Shown: piece by piece, positions 1 to 9,995 of the stretch
Position numbering within the stretch: position 1 is the stretch's first letter
Layout of the letters: every line of letters starts with the position of its first letter
From: Druceiella hillmani
Lineage: Eukaryota; Arthropoda; Insecta; Lepidoptera; Hepialidae
Direction of reading: 5' to 3'
Length of the DNA: 64,000 nt
Assembly (NCBI GenBank): GCA_039881145.1
Contig: JAYKKI010000004.1
Span: 48,264,001-48,328,000, forward strand
Translations under genes and position numbers: made by a program
The notes under the pieces: model-generated
Databases searched by the model: none
What the model saw: only the letters and a program-made list of their open reading frames with translations
What the model was told of the DNA's origin: nothing

Positions 1-851
1 ATCAAATTTTTACATGCCAGAGCATATCTAATTTTGATTGTGTTTTTCTTTATTTTCTCCATAATTTACTTATCTTATTTTGTTGCTAGCTGTATATTAT
101 TTATACTCAATGTATTATATTTATAATAACTTTATGGATTAAAACATTATAATTAATAGGTATAGTTTTTGTAATATAAGCTCCAAAATTAACATGAACT
201 ATCCATTGTATTCTCAGGCAAATAGAGTTGCCTTGTCTTGATTAATCCTTCGCTGGGGCGGTCATTAGAAAGGTAACACGTAAATGTTTCAGTTAAACCT
301 TCGCTAGAATATTATTTAGTTAATTTAACTTGTAAACACAGGATGGTATGTATGCGGGTTCATCTAACTGTTAATTTTGATAATAGTCTGAACTTACACA
401 TAAAGGTGAGCGCGGTTAAAGACTTAAGTTCATATGTTTAAAGGGAGTGAAAAACTTGAAAAATGTATTGTATGTTTTAAGCCAATAAGAGTTTGAACGT
501 AAAATTAAAAAAAGGTATGCATTATTAGCTACGATTATCGTGTTAATAAACTTTATATATAAGGGAAAAAAACACTGTGAAGAAGTATTGATATTCCGAA
601 AGTTTTATATCGACGATTAATTAATTTATTAAACATTAATTGCAATTAAATCTAATAAGACACTAATCATTACGAAAACTTGCTAGTTATTCAAGGGCTC
701 AATGTTAAAACAAGGCACTGTTTATAATATTGTGGTATTCGTCCATTCGTCCCCTTATCGGTCAGTCCTTCTGTCACAGCCTCAAAATTCCTAAAGGTTT
801 ATGAATATGTTCATGAAGTTTTATAAATATGTGCTTTATATGAGTATCTAC

Positions 852-1146
852 TATTGAATATATTTGGCGTTAATTTTGTAGAAATTCATTATTCACAATT
901 ACAGTAAACTACGTGACATAGTATTATTTCTACATTCTTTCAGTTCTTTACCACGACCTAGGTTTTGTTGTATTACAACATCTTCAGGTGGGCTATTAGC
1001 AAAGCCATTTTTTTGTATTACATCTTCAGGTGGGCTTTGCTTATAATAGCCCACCTGAAGATGTAATACGACGAAACCTAAGCCGTGGTAAATAACTTAA
1101 AGTAAGTAGAAATAATACTACATCAAGTAGTTTTATTTAATTGTGA
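852..1146 (-). mobile_element. Foldback element, copy 1 (hammerhead-motif family)
   Basis: An inverted-repeat element. The left side carries the family tail (ttgaatatatttggcg...), followed by arms that are reverse complements of each other. A target-site duplication is visible: ATGAGTATCTAC at 840-851 and ATGAGTACCTAC at 1147-1158 (11 of 12 match). The minus-strand arm (951-991) keeps the hammerhead-like order but has G12 changed to A. The plus-strand arm (1050-1089) has lost part of stem II. A third partial arm, 1015-1040, repeats the ctgaagatg section. Absent from the corresponding place in copy B of the 5-kb duplication. Confidence 0.85.
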
Positions 1147-3532
1147 ATGAGTACCTACATTAATGTAGTATTATCACTATCTAATGTCATGACAAGCGTA
1201 GTGGGTCAGGACATTATTTTGGAGTCTGGACAGGACAAATCTCTCCTTGTCTGTAGATCACCTAATAAGAGTTTTACGCAAGAGAAATGTTTTTTTATTA
1301 AATGCGATTTTAAGAAGTTTTTTTCAATTAATGTGCAGCATAATATTAAAAAAAAAATAACGGACCTGTAAAGAGAGGTGAGACATGCCTAATGCAACAA
1401 ACATTGTATTTCACTCATAGAAATGAATGTTACATCATTGGAAGGGTCTTTTAAAATGAAACTGAGTTTATTGTCCATTTTCCGTTTTGGAGTCCTGTTT
1501 GCGAAATATTAAGCTTTCTAGCAACGTGTAATGTTTCCTGTTTCTCGCGCCGTTTAATGTTTCAGCCGTGCGTTTACAAAATATGAATGAATTCTAGGTT
1601 ATAGAATATGATTAACTTTTTCAAAGACGTTGAAATATTTTATTTCCTTTAATTTCCATAAACATTTTAAAGAAATACACAACTACGAATCTCTACGTTG
1701 TGCGTGTTCTAACATTGATCATTCATTATTTAGCTTGAACCTATGTACACATAAATAATAATATAAGTATTTGTGTGTGTGTATATATATTTGTAAATAT
1801 ACACATATATGAAAAATATATAAATTATAGTGTTTAATTAAATGTAAAAAGTTAAAAGTAATTCGCAAGCCTCTAAATCAAATTTAAAATAAAAATCTTG
1901 TCTGACAATGTTTTGTTCTTAGCAAAATTGTTTTCTCGACATTTTAAAGTCAAGTTTACGTAATTTTATAGTTTATGTGATAAGTTTGTACAAGAATGCG
2001 ACATCTCGTCAAAAGCAGTTATGTTGTCACTACCTAAGTACAAGATTGAGGTACGTAATAAATAAAAGTGATGTTCATATAGCTTGATGTTTTTCTTAAA
2101 TACAAGTGATGGTATGGAATCTGTAAGCCAACTCAATAATTTGTCTTAATAATAATAGCTTCTCTTCATTATAAGTATATACGTTCATTTTATATTAGCA
2201 TTTGCTTACATAATGGTTCCATTTAATTTTTCTTAACTCTTTAAAGCATGAATTAAAGTTACTGAAAATCATTAATTACAATTAAATTTAACCACCATTT
2301 TATAAATATACTTCTTGCATACTCTCCTCATAATTTATGTTCCAGTTAAAAAAACATCTAGAAGTTTGACTTAAGAGTTTTAATACTGATACCATCTAAT
2401 TCTTTACCGCTTGTACCAAAAAATGTTCTTTATTTATTTATTAAACGAAATTATAGAAGAATGAAACCTTATACCGCTTGCTTAAATTTCACTGATATAA
2501 GTACTAGTTTTGATCCGATTTCTATCTTTAAGTTATTTCCTAAACTGACTTTACGAGTGATGCCTTCGAGGCAGATTTATTTATAGTATTTAGATTCGGA
2601 ACTTATGTTTATGTAATCTCAGTTAGGTCTTATTCAAAAAAATAGTTTATGACATCGTTTGGTTCTACAAACAAAATATTTCGCACATTCTGAGATCGGA
2701 GTTTTTTTCCACTGTACCTGCTTTTCTCCAACCTTTTTTTCTTTAAACTGCCATCTCTGGTATGTCTCAACTTTTAACATTGAATATCATCGATCTCTTG
2801 AAGGATATTTTGTTTAGAGACTGAAGGGTTGGAATGTTAGATGTTAACTTCGTTGACAAATTCGAGTTCTATGTATTTCAAAACATATTTTTCCCACTAT
2901 AGATTTTCGAGGCATAAAATATTTTTTAATGCATATTTGGAAGGATTCAATTCGCGTGTAAAATTGTTTTTTATACATAAATATATCGAAACTGCTAGAA
3001 AACCATTAAACCATTAAATAAAATCATTCACATACTTCATTCTAAAACCTTTGCACAGCATTTTGTTAACGAAATATTTTTTCTTTATACAATTGTATTT
3101 AATCACTATTAGCATCTGGTAATTTTTTGTTTATCAGTCTCAATAATGTTAAAAACCATTAATATTTGGTGAAATTTTAGAAAAAAATAAGTACTAATGT
3201 ACAAAATAAGAAATTTATTTAAAAAATATGTAATTTAGAATATTTGAAAGAATCAGTTCTATTTTTTTTCATTTTCGAGATTCATAATAGTTTCAGAATA
3301 AATATCACTAAAATAATAAATAAGTCAAGGAGCAAATAATTTACTACATATGTTTAATAATAAAGATTTGCATAAAACTTTAGACCCACGTCTTTATATT
3401 TAAAAACTATAATCTATTTAGTAGACAGCAGACTCACTTTAGTAATTATATGATGAGAGATACATTTAATTCTGGTCGATTCAGTGACGACCCGCTAGGA
3501 TTTGGTGGGATTCTGCGTACATCGTTCCCTGC

Positions 3533-3567
3533 TGTAATCCTTTTTTGAGGTGACTGAACTCTAACGC
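3533..3567. other. 35-nt block identical between the two 5-kb copies
   Basis: Begins tgtaatccttttttgagg and ends gaactctaacgc. Identical at 12918-12952, while surrounding sequence differs at roughly one base in four. It lies in a wider well-conserved stretch (about 3420-3660 against 12800-13040). Such a block may be a constrained non-coding site, or chance within a recent gene conversion tract. Confidence 0.7.
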
Positions 3568-4348
3568 TTATCTTACACGTACACTGTCCATTCAACTACT
3601 GTCGGGGTGGTGTGATTTATTTCCTCTCTCATCCTGCCGGTATTGTCGTATGATGATTGTTTTTAAATTTGTTTCGAAATTTTCATACCGTGACTACATG
3701 AAATGAGTATTATAGTGAATATTTTTTAATGTCGGATATTGCCATGTGGATATTTGGGCACTATGTGGAACATTATTCTTTTTCTCTCTCTCGTAGTCGA
3801 TTAAAATCCCAGTTAAGAGGTAAATCTTTTTATGAGACAAAACATATTTCCAATGACAAAAAACACCTAAAATTTATGTTGTAGCAAGCTTTGCACGAAT
3901 TCGTATACGGTTATGCAAATATTATTTTTCTCTTTTGATATACTTAAGTATAACATAATTTTTTTACAAAACAGAATGTTTAACAAACACATAATTGACC
4001 AGATGTTACCATCTAAAACTAGAAGAGCATCTTCACCATACAATTTTAATATTTCAATAGTTTTCTTTTTTCTGGAGCTACTGTATATACGTGCTTCTAT
4101 GAGTACATTCGTACATGCTCGTGGCGAATATATTTTATCAGGTTAGAATCAGCTCTCGTTACTTCATGTTCATCAGCAATATGATATAACACAAAAATGT
4201 ATTGTGTTTACTTCACCTTCACTTTAACATTAACTTTGTGGGGACATTGCTTATCATGCATGAGACTGAAACTATTCCCGATCTGCTGACCAAGAGGAAA
4301 CATTATTGGACGTAAGACTTTCTCTGTGTAGTATCAGTTAATCCATCA

Positions 4349-4533
4349 AATGTCGTCACCGTGGTGTGTTGGGTTGATCGCGAGACATACGGCCGTTGAG
4401 TGCGCGGCACATCGCGGGGACCCAGGTTCGATTCTCGGCCGCTTGACTGGAGAAGTTAAACCGTTCGAGCCTCTGGTAGCTATTTTTCCTTATGAGATCT
4501 TCTTCATCTCATGTGGACACGACAGCAAAGATC
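4349..4533 (+). mobile_element. tRNA-derived SINE, copy 1
   Basis: A tRNA-like head has an A-box region at ggttgatcgcgag and a clear B box ggttcgattct at 4425-4435, followed by a tRNA-unrelated body. It is flanked by an imperfect short duplication (atccatca at 4341 and atcaatca at 4531). The matching site in the second 5-kb block (around 13961) is empty. The same head occurs at 9103 and, on the minus strand, at 33190-33390. The 72- and 70-codon ORFs over it are chance. Not an intact tRNA gene: stem pairing is lost and the unit continues well past tRNA length. Confidence 0.75.
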
Positions 4534-4873
4534 AATCAATCGGAAATACTACTAGAGATGCCTATTAAATGGTTAAATTCCGGTCCAGGCCATCAAGGAT
4601 CCACCATTAACCAACTTATTGTAGATCAAATCATAACGCTGGCCGTAACGACATCAGACAAGTGCGCGTTTATTGTTATTGTAAAGACAGACACAGTTCA
4701 TTGAAGGAAAGTACGCTTTTCCATTGTCTTCGATCCTTTGCCATCTCAAACGAACTTCCGAGAATTGACGCCTGACAATTTCGTCAATGCCCTCATATTA
4801 GACTTGTCAATGAGATGAATAATATAACTTTCGCATAATTGCCCTATCGTTCTTGGACATTGTCGTACGTCTG

Positions 4874-4885
4874 CGACCTTGACCT
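4874..4885 (-). promoter_or_regulatory. Conserved nuclear-receptor-like double half-site
   Basis: The minus strand reads AGGTCAAGGTCG: two AGGTCA-type half-sites with zero spacing that also contain TCAAGGTC, the extended half-site used by FTZ-F1/ERR-type receptors. It sits in 22 nt (4867-4888) that are identical in the other 5-kb copy (14298-14319). The motif match and conservation are seen; binding is inference. Confidence 0.35.
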
Positions 4886-5460
4886 GTTTATCAATGGTAC
4901 TCACCTATCTACTGAAACCGATTAACCTCTCGGTTTGTCACAAATAAACTTATTTTAAAGACATTATATGGATATGACATTAATATTCTGAAAGTGACCC
5001 TTAAAACTTAAAGTACTTTATCTCAATGTCAATAAGACTATTTCTTTTATATACGCGCAATTGTGATCTGTCTATTTCTTTCATTGTTCACATGCGTTAA
5101 AATTTGGATGTTTATTTATTATTTTTTATATGGGTATGATGTACCCATTGAATATAACTTCATCATTTAGCATCATGCCTTTCACTCTAATATCTTTCCA
5201 AAAAATAGGAAGGCGAATAATTTCAGTGACGTCAGTTTACAGTAATTCTAATAACCAAAGCGATTGTGGAATTAGGATAAATAAGACACCAGGTTTATTG
5301 AAAGAATATAAAAATTACACACATAATATAAAAATTACACACAGAAGAATATACGTATATAAATCTACGAAATTCGTGAAGCTATTGTAGACTACTGCTT
5401 CGTCGAGGACACTTAATTTTTTCTGACGAACATAGTCATGTTTGAAGACGGTTCTAATAG

Positions 5461-7248
5461 AAACTTTTTTTTGCAATCATAAACTATTTACACAAATTTA
5501 TTTCTTTTTCATGATATATGATTTGGTTGATTTCGTTATGTGGTATTATTTTCAGGTATTACCAAAAAAATTGAGTTAGAATAATTGAGTTTCTCTTATA
5601 ATTGGGGGGAAGGTGGGAGTTGTGGTAAGTACCCTATTTACTTTACCTTGGCTATGTACATAGAAAAAAGTTGATTGATAAAAAAAACGTTGTTCGGTTT
5701 TATAGGTGGTGGCAAAATTTTGACCATATTATATTTAGTTTTGTTATGAATATGTTTTGTTCTAAAACTAGAAAATGACGAACTTCTAAAATTTTTATGT
5801 ACTTCAGAAATAATCTTATGTCAAATGTATTTTTTCCTTCATCGAGCATTTCAACTTCAAATTGTTTATATGTCAGTCCAATATAGGTGGAACATGTATA
5901 TTGTATGTGTTTAAATATTAATCTGATAACAACATCTATCGCACACTATTTATCACGCTAATTATATTCATATACATGATGTTAAAGGATAATTCTTATT
6001 TAATAATCTTTTTAATATTTTTTCAATATGAATACATCTTATAAATCAGGACGTTAGTTTCGAAAGTGGAGTATGGTGAAAACAATAAACGTTTTAAAAT
6101 ATTATTTAATGTTAAGCACGTACAATAAAGCCCAATTGTGTTAACATCGATATAGGACGCCACCTATATTATAGACCGTGACCTACTGGCAGGATGATGT
6201 GTGTATTGATACGTTCGAGTGATGAGCCTATGGATACAGACACACCCAAAGAGTTGCTGGTTCGTCAGTCATGTGTTTTTAGCAAAGTTGTCACTGGACA
6301 AGTTGTGAGAAGCAAGATGGAATAAAAGCAAAAGTCTCTTCAAAAAGATTTTTACTAACAAGTTTTTACTGGACCATAACATAAGCAGGTGGTGTCAAAA
6401 TTTGACCATATTCTATTTTATAGAGAATCATTTCGTATCAAGTCGTATTAGGACTGAAATTTCTAGGTTTAATTACGTAAAGAATGTTATTTTTTATAAT
6501 TTAAGTAGGACTTGGAGTCACTAAGAGTTGTGTTTGCTTCATCGTCTGCTATTATATAACATTTATAACAAATGAAAATTCTCGGTTCACGTGTCGATCC
6601 GAATACGATTCCGTTACGAAAAGTGTGAACCTTACGTCAGCTTAACTGTCAGATTAAAATGATTTGTAAGAGACTTAATTCCACATATTTCCCTTTCTCG
6701 CTTAACCCTTCCGCATGGCCGCCGATAATGACCTTCCGATGAGCCCCTCGCCTTCGATTGATCGAAAGACGCCAGAGGAGATATCCTTCGTTGATACGAA
6801 CCACTAATATTGAATATTATATAGTAACATTTTGCATGAATATGTGTGTAATACTTTTTGGAGTATATACAGATATCGCAAAAAAATTGGAAGTTATCTG
6901 CTTTTATGTAACTTTATTTACTTTTGTTACTATTAAAATTATGGAGGTACTAAAACGGAATGAACCGTTTTGGTTTCTCTAAATTTTTGGGTAAAAATGA
7001 AAATGGTCTACTCTGTAATAGATATGTCAATACGCTGGTCAATATGGAGTGTTTGTTTCTCATTAGAACTGTAACATAATTTTGAGTTGCTCTAGTTATT
7101 CTTTTAATTAACAAAATTCGCACACACTTAAGTATATATTAACATTTTAATGGTAAATGGTATTCCTAATAAATACTATCTTACTTAGACTTAAAGTATT
7201 TTGTTTGTCCATAATTAAATGCGACTATAAACTAAGATTACCTTTCAT
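5461..7248. other. Non-coding stretch with a 33-bp direct repeat
   Basis: No recognisable gene. Near-identical segments at 5704-5737 and 6387-6419 (aggtggtggcaaaattttga / aggtggtgtcaaaatttga) run in the same direction about 680 bp apart. Between them, aatataggtgg (about 5880) and ccacctatatt (about 6163) form an inverted pair. This may be the remains of a transposon, but no transposase can be read. ORFs at 5130-5390 and 6758-6982 show no family features. Confidence 0.4.
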
Positions 7249-7510
7249 AATTAAATGAAACTACGTGATGTAGCATTATTTCAACTTCCTTTCAGTTCTT
7301 TACCACGATCTAGGTTTCGTTGTATTACAACATCTTCAGGTGAGCTATTAGCAATTATCTTTGCTAATAGCCCACCTGAAGATGTTGTAATATAACGAAA
7401 CATAGGTCATGGTAAAGAACTTACAGAAAGTAGAAATAATACTACATCACGTAGTTTCATTTAATTGTGAATAATGAATTTCTACGAAATTAACACCAAA
7501 TATATTCAAT
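7249..7510 (+). mobile_element. Foldback element, copy 2 (hammerhead-motif family)
   Basis: Nearly full palindrome centred near 7353: two arms of about 105-110 bp with a small loop at gctattagcaattatctttg. The one-sided family tail is at the right (about 7468-7510), so this copy is in plus orientation. Hammerhead-like motifs lie on the minus strand at 7303-7345 (stem III damaged, cctagat for cctaggt) and on the plus strand at 7371-7422 (stem II and stem I each with changes). No clean target-site duplication is visible here. Confidence 0.85.
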
Positions 7511-7937
7511 ATTTCGTTTGTAATATTGTTTACTTATAAATTATTTCACGTGTTATAATTCTTAGGTGTTGATTTTATATACATGTAATTCTAATATTTT
7601 GATAATGTGTGTAATCTTGGAACTAAATTACAGCTTCCTAGGTATTGTCATTTTCAAAATAGATAATACATAAAAAGATGTGGTAAACTAACCATTTTTG
7701 TATTATCCAAAATTGTTATATTTTGGTTGGAACATTTAAATAATGCATTTCAACTAAAAGATATTTTATTTAACGGTAAACATATTACGAGGAGGAAAAA
7801 TATGATAACTACAGGATTATTTATTTATAAAGACTGATTGACAAGGAAAGATGTGACTATTTGCTTTATATATTTACATGTACGTAATTTGAATTTTTTT
7901 AGTAAACGGATAAATAAAAAAGTTAATTTTTTGAATC

Positions 7938-7939
<2 letters not shown>
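7511..7939. other. AT-rich non-coding stretch
   Basis: No gene, RNA gene or repeat family recognised. Confidence 0.5.
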
Positions 7940-7987
<48 letters not shown>

Positions 7988-7990
7988 TAT
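7940..7990. repeat. (TA)n microsatellite
   Basis: About 25 TA units with a single interruption near the right end. The 60-codon minus-strand ORF across it, full of I-Y repeats, is an artefact. Confidence 0.95.
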
Positions 7991-9102
7991 TGACTAAATA
8001 TTAACAATTTTTATTGTAGAATAAAAGAATACTTTCTTCAACGAGGTTCCAACTTTTTAAATTACGCAAAAAAGCGGAACCCAATCTAATGAAGGCAATA
8101 GAGATTAATAGTAGTTTTAATAGCACAAGAAGATAACCTTTTAATTACATCAGAAGAACGAAATTGATTTGAAATATAATTGTATTTACATAAATTGACG
8201 AAAAATTACCAATTATAATCAGATTTCAAATGTTATATAAATATCAGAAAATTAAGTTTAATAATAAGACAATACACTTTTCTTCGAACAGAAGAGAACT
8301 TCATTGTTTGGTAAAAAAGGAAATTTTCAATATTTTTTTTGTACATATAATACATGTAATACATTCTTAGATTCTGATCACCAATATAAGTCTAGGCATA
8401 ACATTAGTCTAATAATTCGATTTCACAGTGTAAAAAATATTAACAGAAAAAAATTCGTTACCAAAGTAGCGTATCAAAGTTAAGACAGCGAAAATATTTC
8501 CATCTGCGAAATGCAATAAAGCTTTTAGCCTTAACTTCGCAAGAAAAACGAGACCTCGATTCTGGGAACCGATAGCAATCTGTTCTCGCGATAATACCGT
8601 ACCGAAGTAGCACACGCCACTCGAAGCATGATTAATGTTGGGATATTTTGTTAAAATTTAAGCAGATTCAACAAAACAAGCCCAAGCCGAGGGGAGGCAA
8701 TTAAATAGTTTAGTGGAACGCGGTTTGGTTGTGGCAGTAGCGCCTCGTCTATATCCACCTCTATATCTACTTATATGTACGTGAATTTTACTTTAACTTT
8801 ACGAAGGGCTGGAAAATAAAAGTGATAAATACATGACTTTGTTTACATATGCTCACTCATACGCCCTTGAATTTTATTTTAATTACACGAAGTGAAACAC
8901 TAGGTTTTTGTGCATTTTCCTGAGCACGGATTTTAGCGAAGGGAGAGCCTCTAAATACAATCCGTACGAACTGTGTGTGCAGAGTTGTTCGACTAAATTT
9001 GTATCATTAATAGTTAAATACAATAGGTATTTCTTATTTTATTAATAATATGCACTGAACATACGTATCACGTTGTATTTCGCTACTATAGGCGCTATTT
9101 TT
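7991..9102. other. Non-coding stretch
   Basis: Nothing recognisable. The minus ORF 8409-8615 (68 codons) has no family features. A slightly GC-richer part at about 8490-8770 has no visible motif. Confidence 0.4.
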
Positions 9103-9290
9103 TGATTCGGCACCGCGGTTTGTTACATTGACCACTAGGCTTACGGCCTTGACGGTGCAGCGCACACTTCGTGAGTTTGATTCCTATCCTCTCGTCGAGC
9201 GGGATTGGAGTGATGTTTATAATTGCATAGCTAAATTACTTTGTGTGCGAATCTATGTCTGATCGATCGATTGGCTCGTAATATGCGTCT
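9103..9290 (+). mobile_element. tRNA-derived SINE, copy 2 (decayed)
   Basis: Its head aligns with the SINE at 4349 (caccg-ggtttgtt-attgacc, then acggcc, then gtgcagcgcaca). There is an altered B box, agtttgattcc, at 9174-9184. The body ends in gatcgatcgattgg, like the tail gatcaatcaatcgg of copy 1. More diverged than copy 1. Confidence 0.55.
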
Positions 9291-9479
9291 ACTAGTCAAT
9301 CCTACGAAGTCTAAGGCGATTTATTGTTATTGGTAACAAGAAACTGTGTTCTAGAAATAGTACGCCTGATTAATCATAATTGTTGCTAAAAGTTGTAGTT
9401 ATCGCATTCTTTTAATCAGTAAAAGACTAGTCTAGTAATTGAACAATTTCTTAATTGTCCGCCGCAGGGTTAATAATAG

Positions 9480-9995
9480 ATTGAGCCTCCAACAGAATAC
9501 AGTCCCTCTGAAATGTCTGAAACTAAAGTTCACATATGTCTAACATTGTTATTGTCTTTACTAGACTATGGAAACGTGTACTGTCCTGATATTTCAGAAC
9601 AATTGCTTAACAAACTTCAATGTTTATATGTTCGTTACATTTTCAGTTTCACAAAATTTGATGACTTCTCCGAGTTTAGGTCGCGGTTCAAGTGAAAATT
9701 ATAATATCTTATAATCCCATAGTCCCTCTGATCTTGTAAGATTTGTAACTCTTTTTATCCATTGCTTAAGTCGACGTTCTGAGAAAATTCTCAAGTTCCT
9801 TATATCCAAAAGTACTTATATCTTTTTGTGAGCGTTCATTTACTCTTCACGCTGCCATGTTAACGCCCCATTCAAGTATTCAAGGAGTCATGTAAAACAA
9901 TAATACCTCCTAGCTTTGCTTTCGACATTCCATTTTCACTTAATCCCTCTCTTTTTTTCTCCCAACTGCCCAGTTCTGGTCCGAAGTCAAAAAAT
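9480..9995 (+). pseudogene. LINE reverse-transcriptase C-terminal fragment
   Basis: The 60-codon frame at 9513-9695 contains LLSLLDYGNVY and LLNKLQCLYVRYIF. These match the segment after the fingers/palm of non-LTR reverse transcriptases (consensus: leucine-rich, then FDYGD.VY, then KLQ..QN..VRYIFG). Downstream frames continue in broken form, with residues like those of the C-terminal tail of LINE ORF2 (SxHVK, then FSPNCPVL). No catalytic YADD box is present, so this is a 5'-truncated, frameshifted relic. It ends where copy B of the 5-kb duplication begins. The clade (Jockey/CR1-like) is uncertain. Confidence 0.6.

Larger units (their letters stand above)
1..5460 (+). repeat. 5-kb duplicated block, copy A
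   Basis: Collinear with 9998-14880 in the same orientation. Matching landmarks by eye: 105/10440, 165/10500, 2145/11660, 3430/12810, 3533/12918, 4575/14000 and 4867/14298. Identity looks roughly three quarters, with short perfectly conserved blocks. Copy A has about 800 bp extra between 850 and 1850 (including a foldback element) and a SINE at 4349-4533. The block starts at or before the window edge, and homology fades around 5310-5460. No ORF is shared between the copies, so it does not look protein coding. It could be an old segmental duplication of non-coding or regulatory DNA, or two copies of a large decayed transposon. Confidence 0.85.

Noticed and set aside
1147..1371. 74-codon ORF
   Set aside because: It starts in the target duplication of the foldback element and has no counterpart in copy B.
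4349..4440. Functional tRNA gene
   Set aside because: The B box is good, but the acceptor and other stems do not pair and the unit continues as a SINE body; related heads at 9103 and 33390 show a repeat family.
4350..4704. Two ORFs of 72 and 70 codons
   Set aside because: They lie over the tRNA-derived SINE and have no conserved counterpart in copy B.
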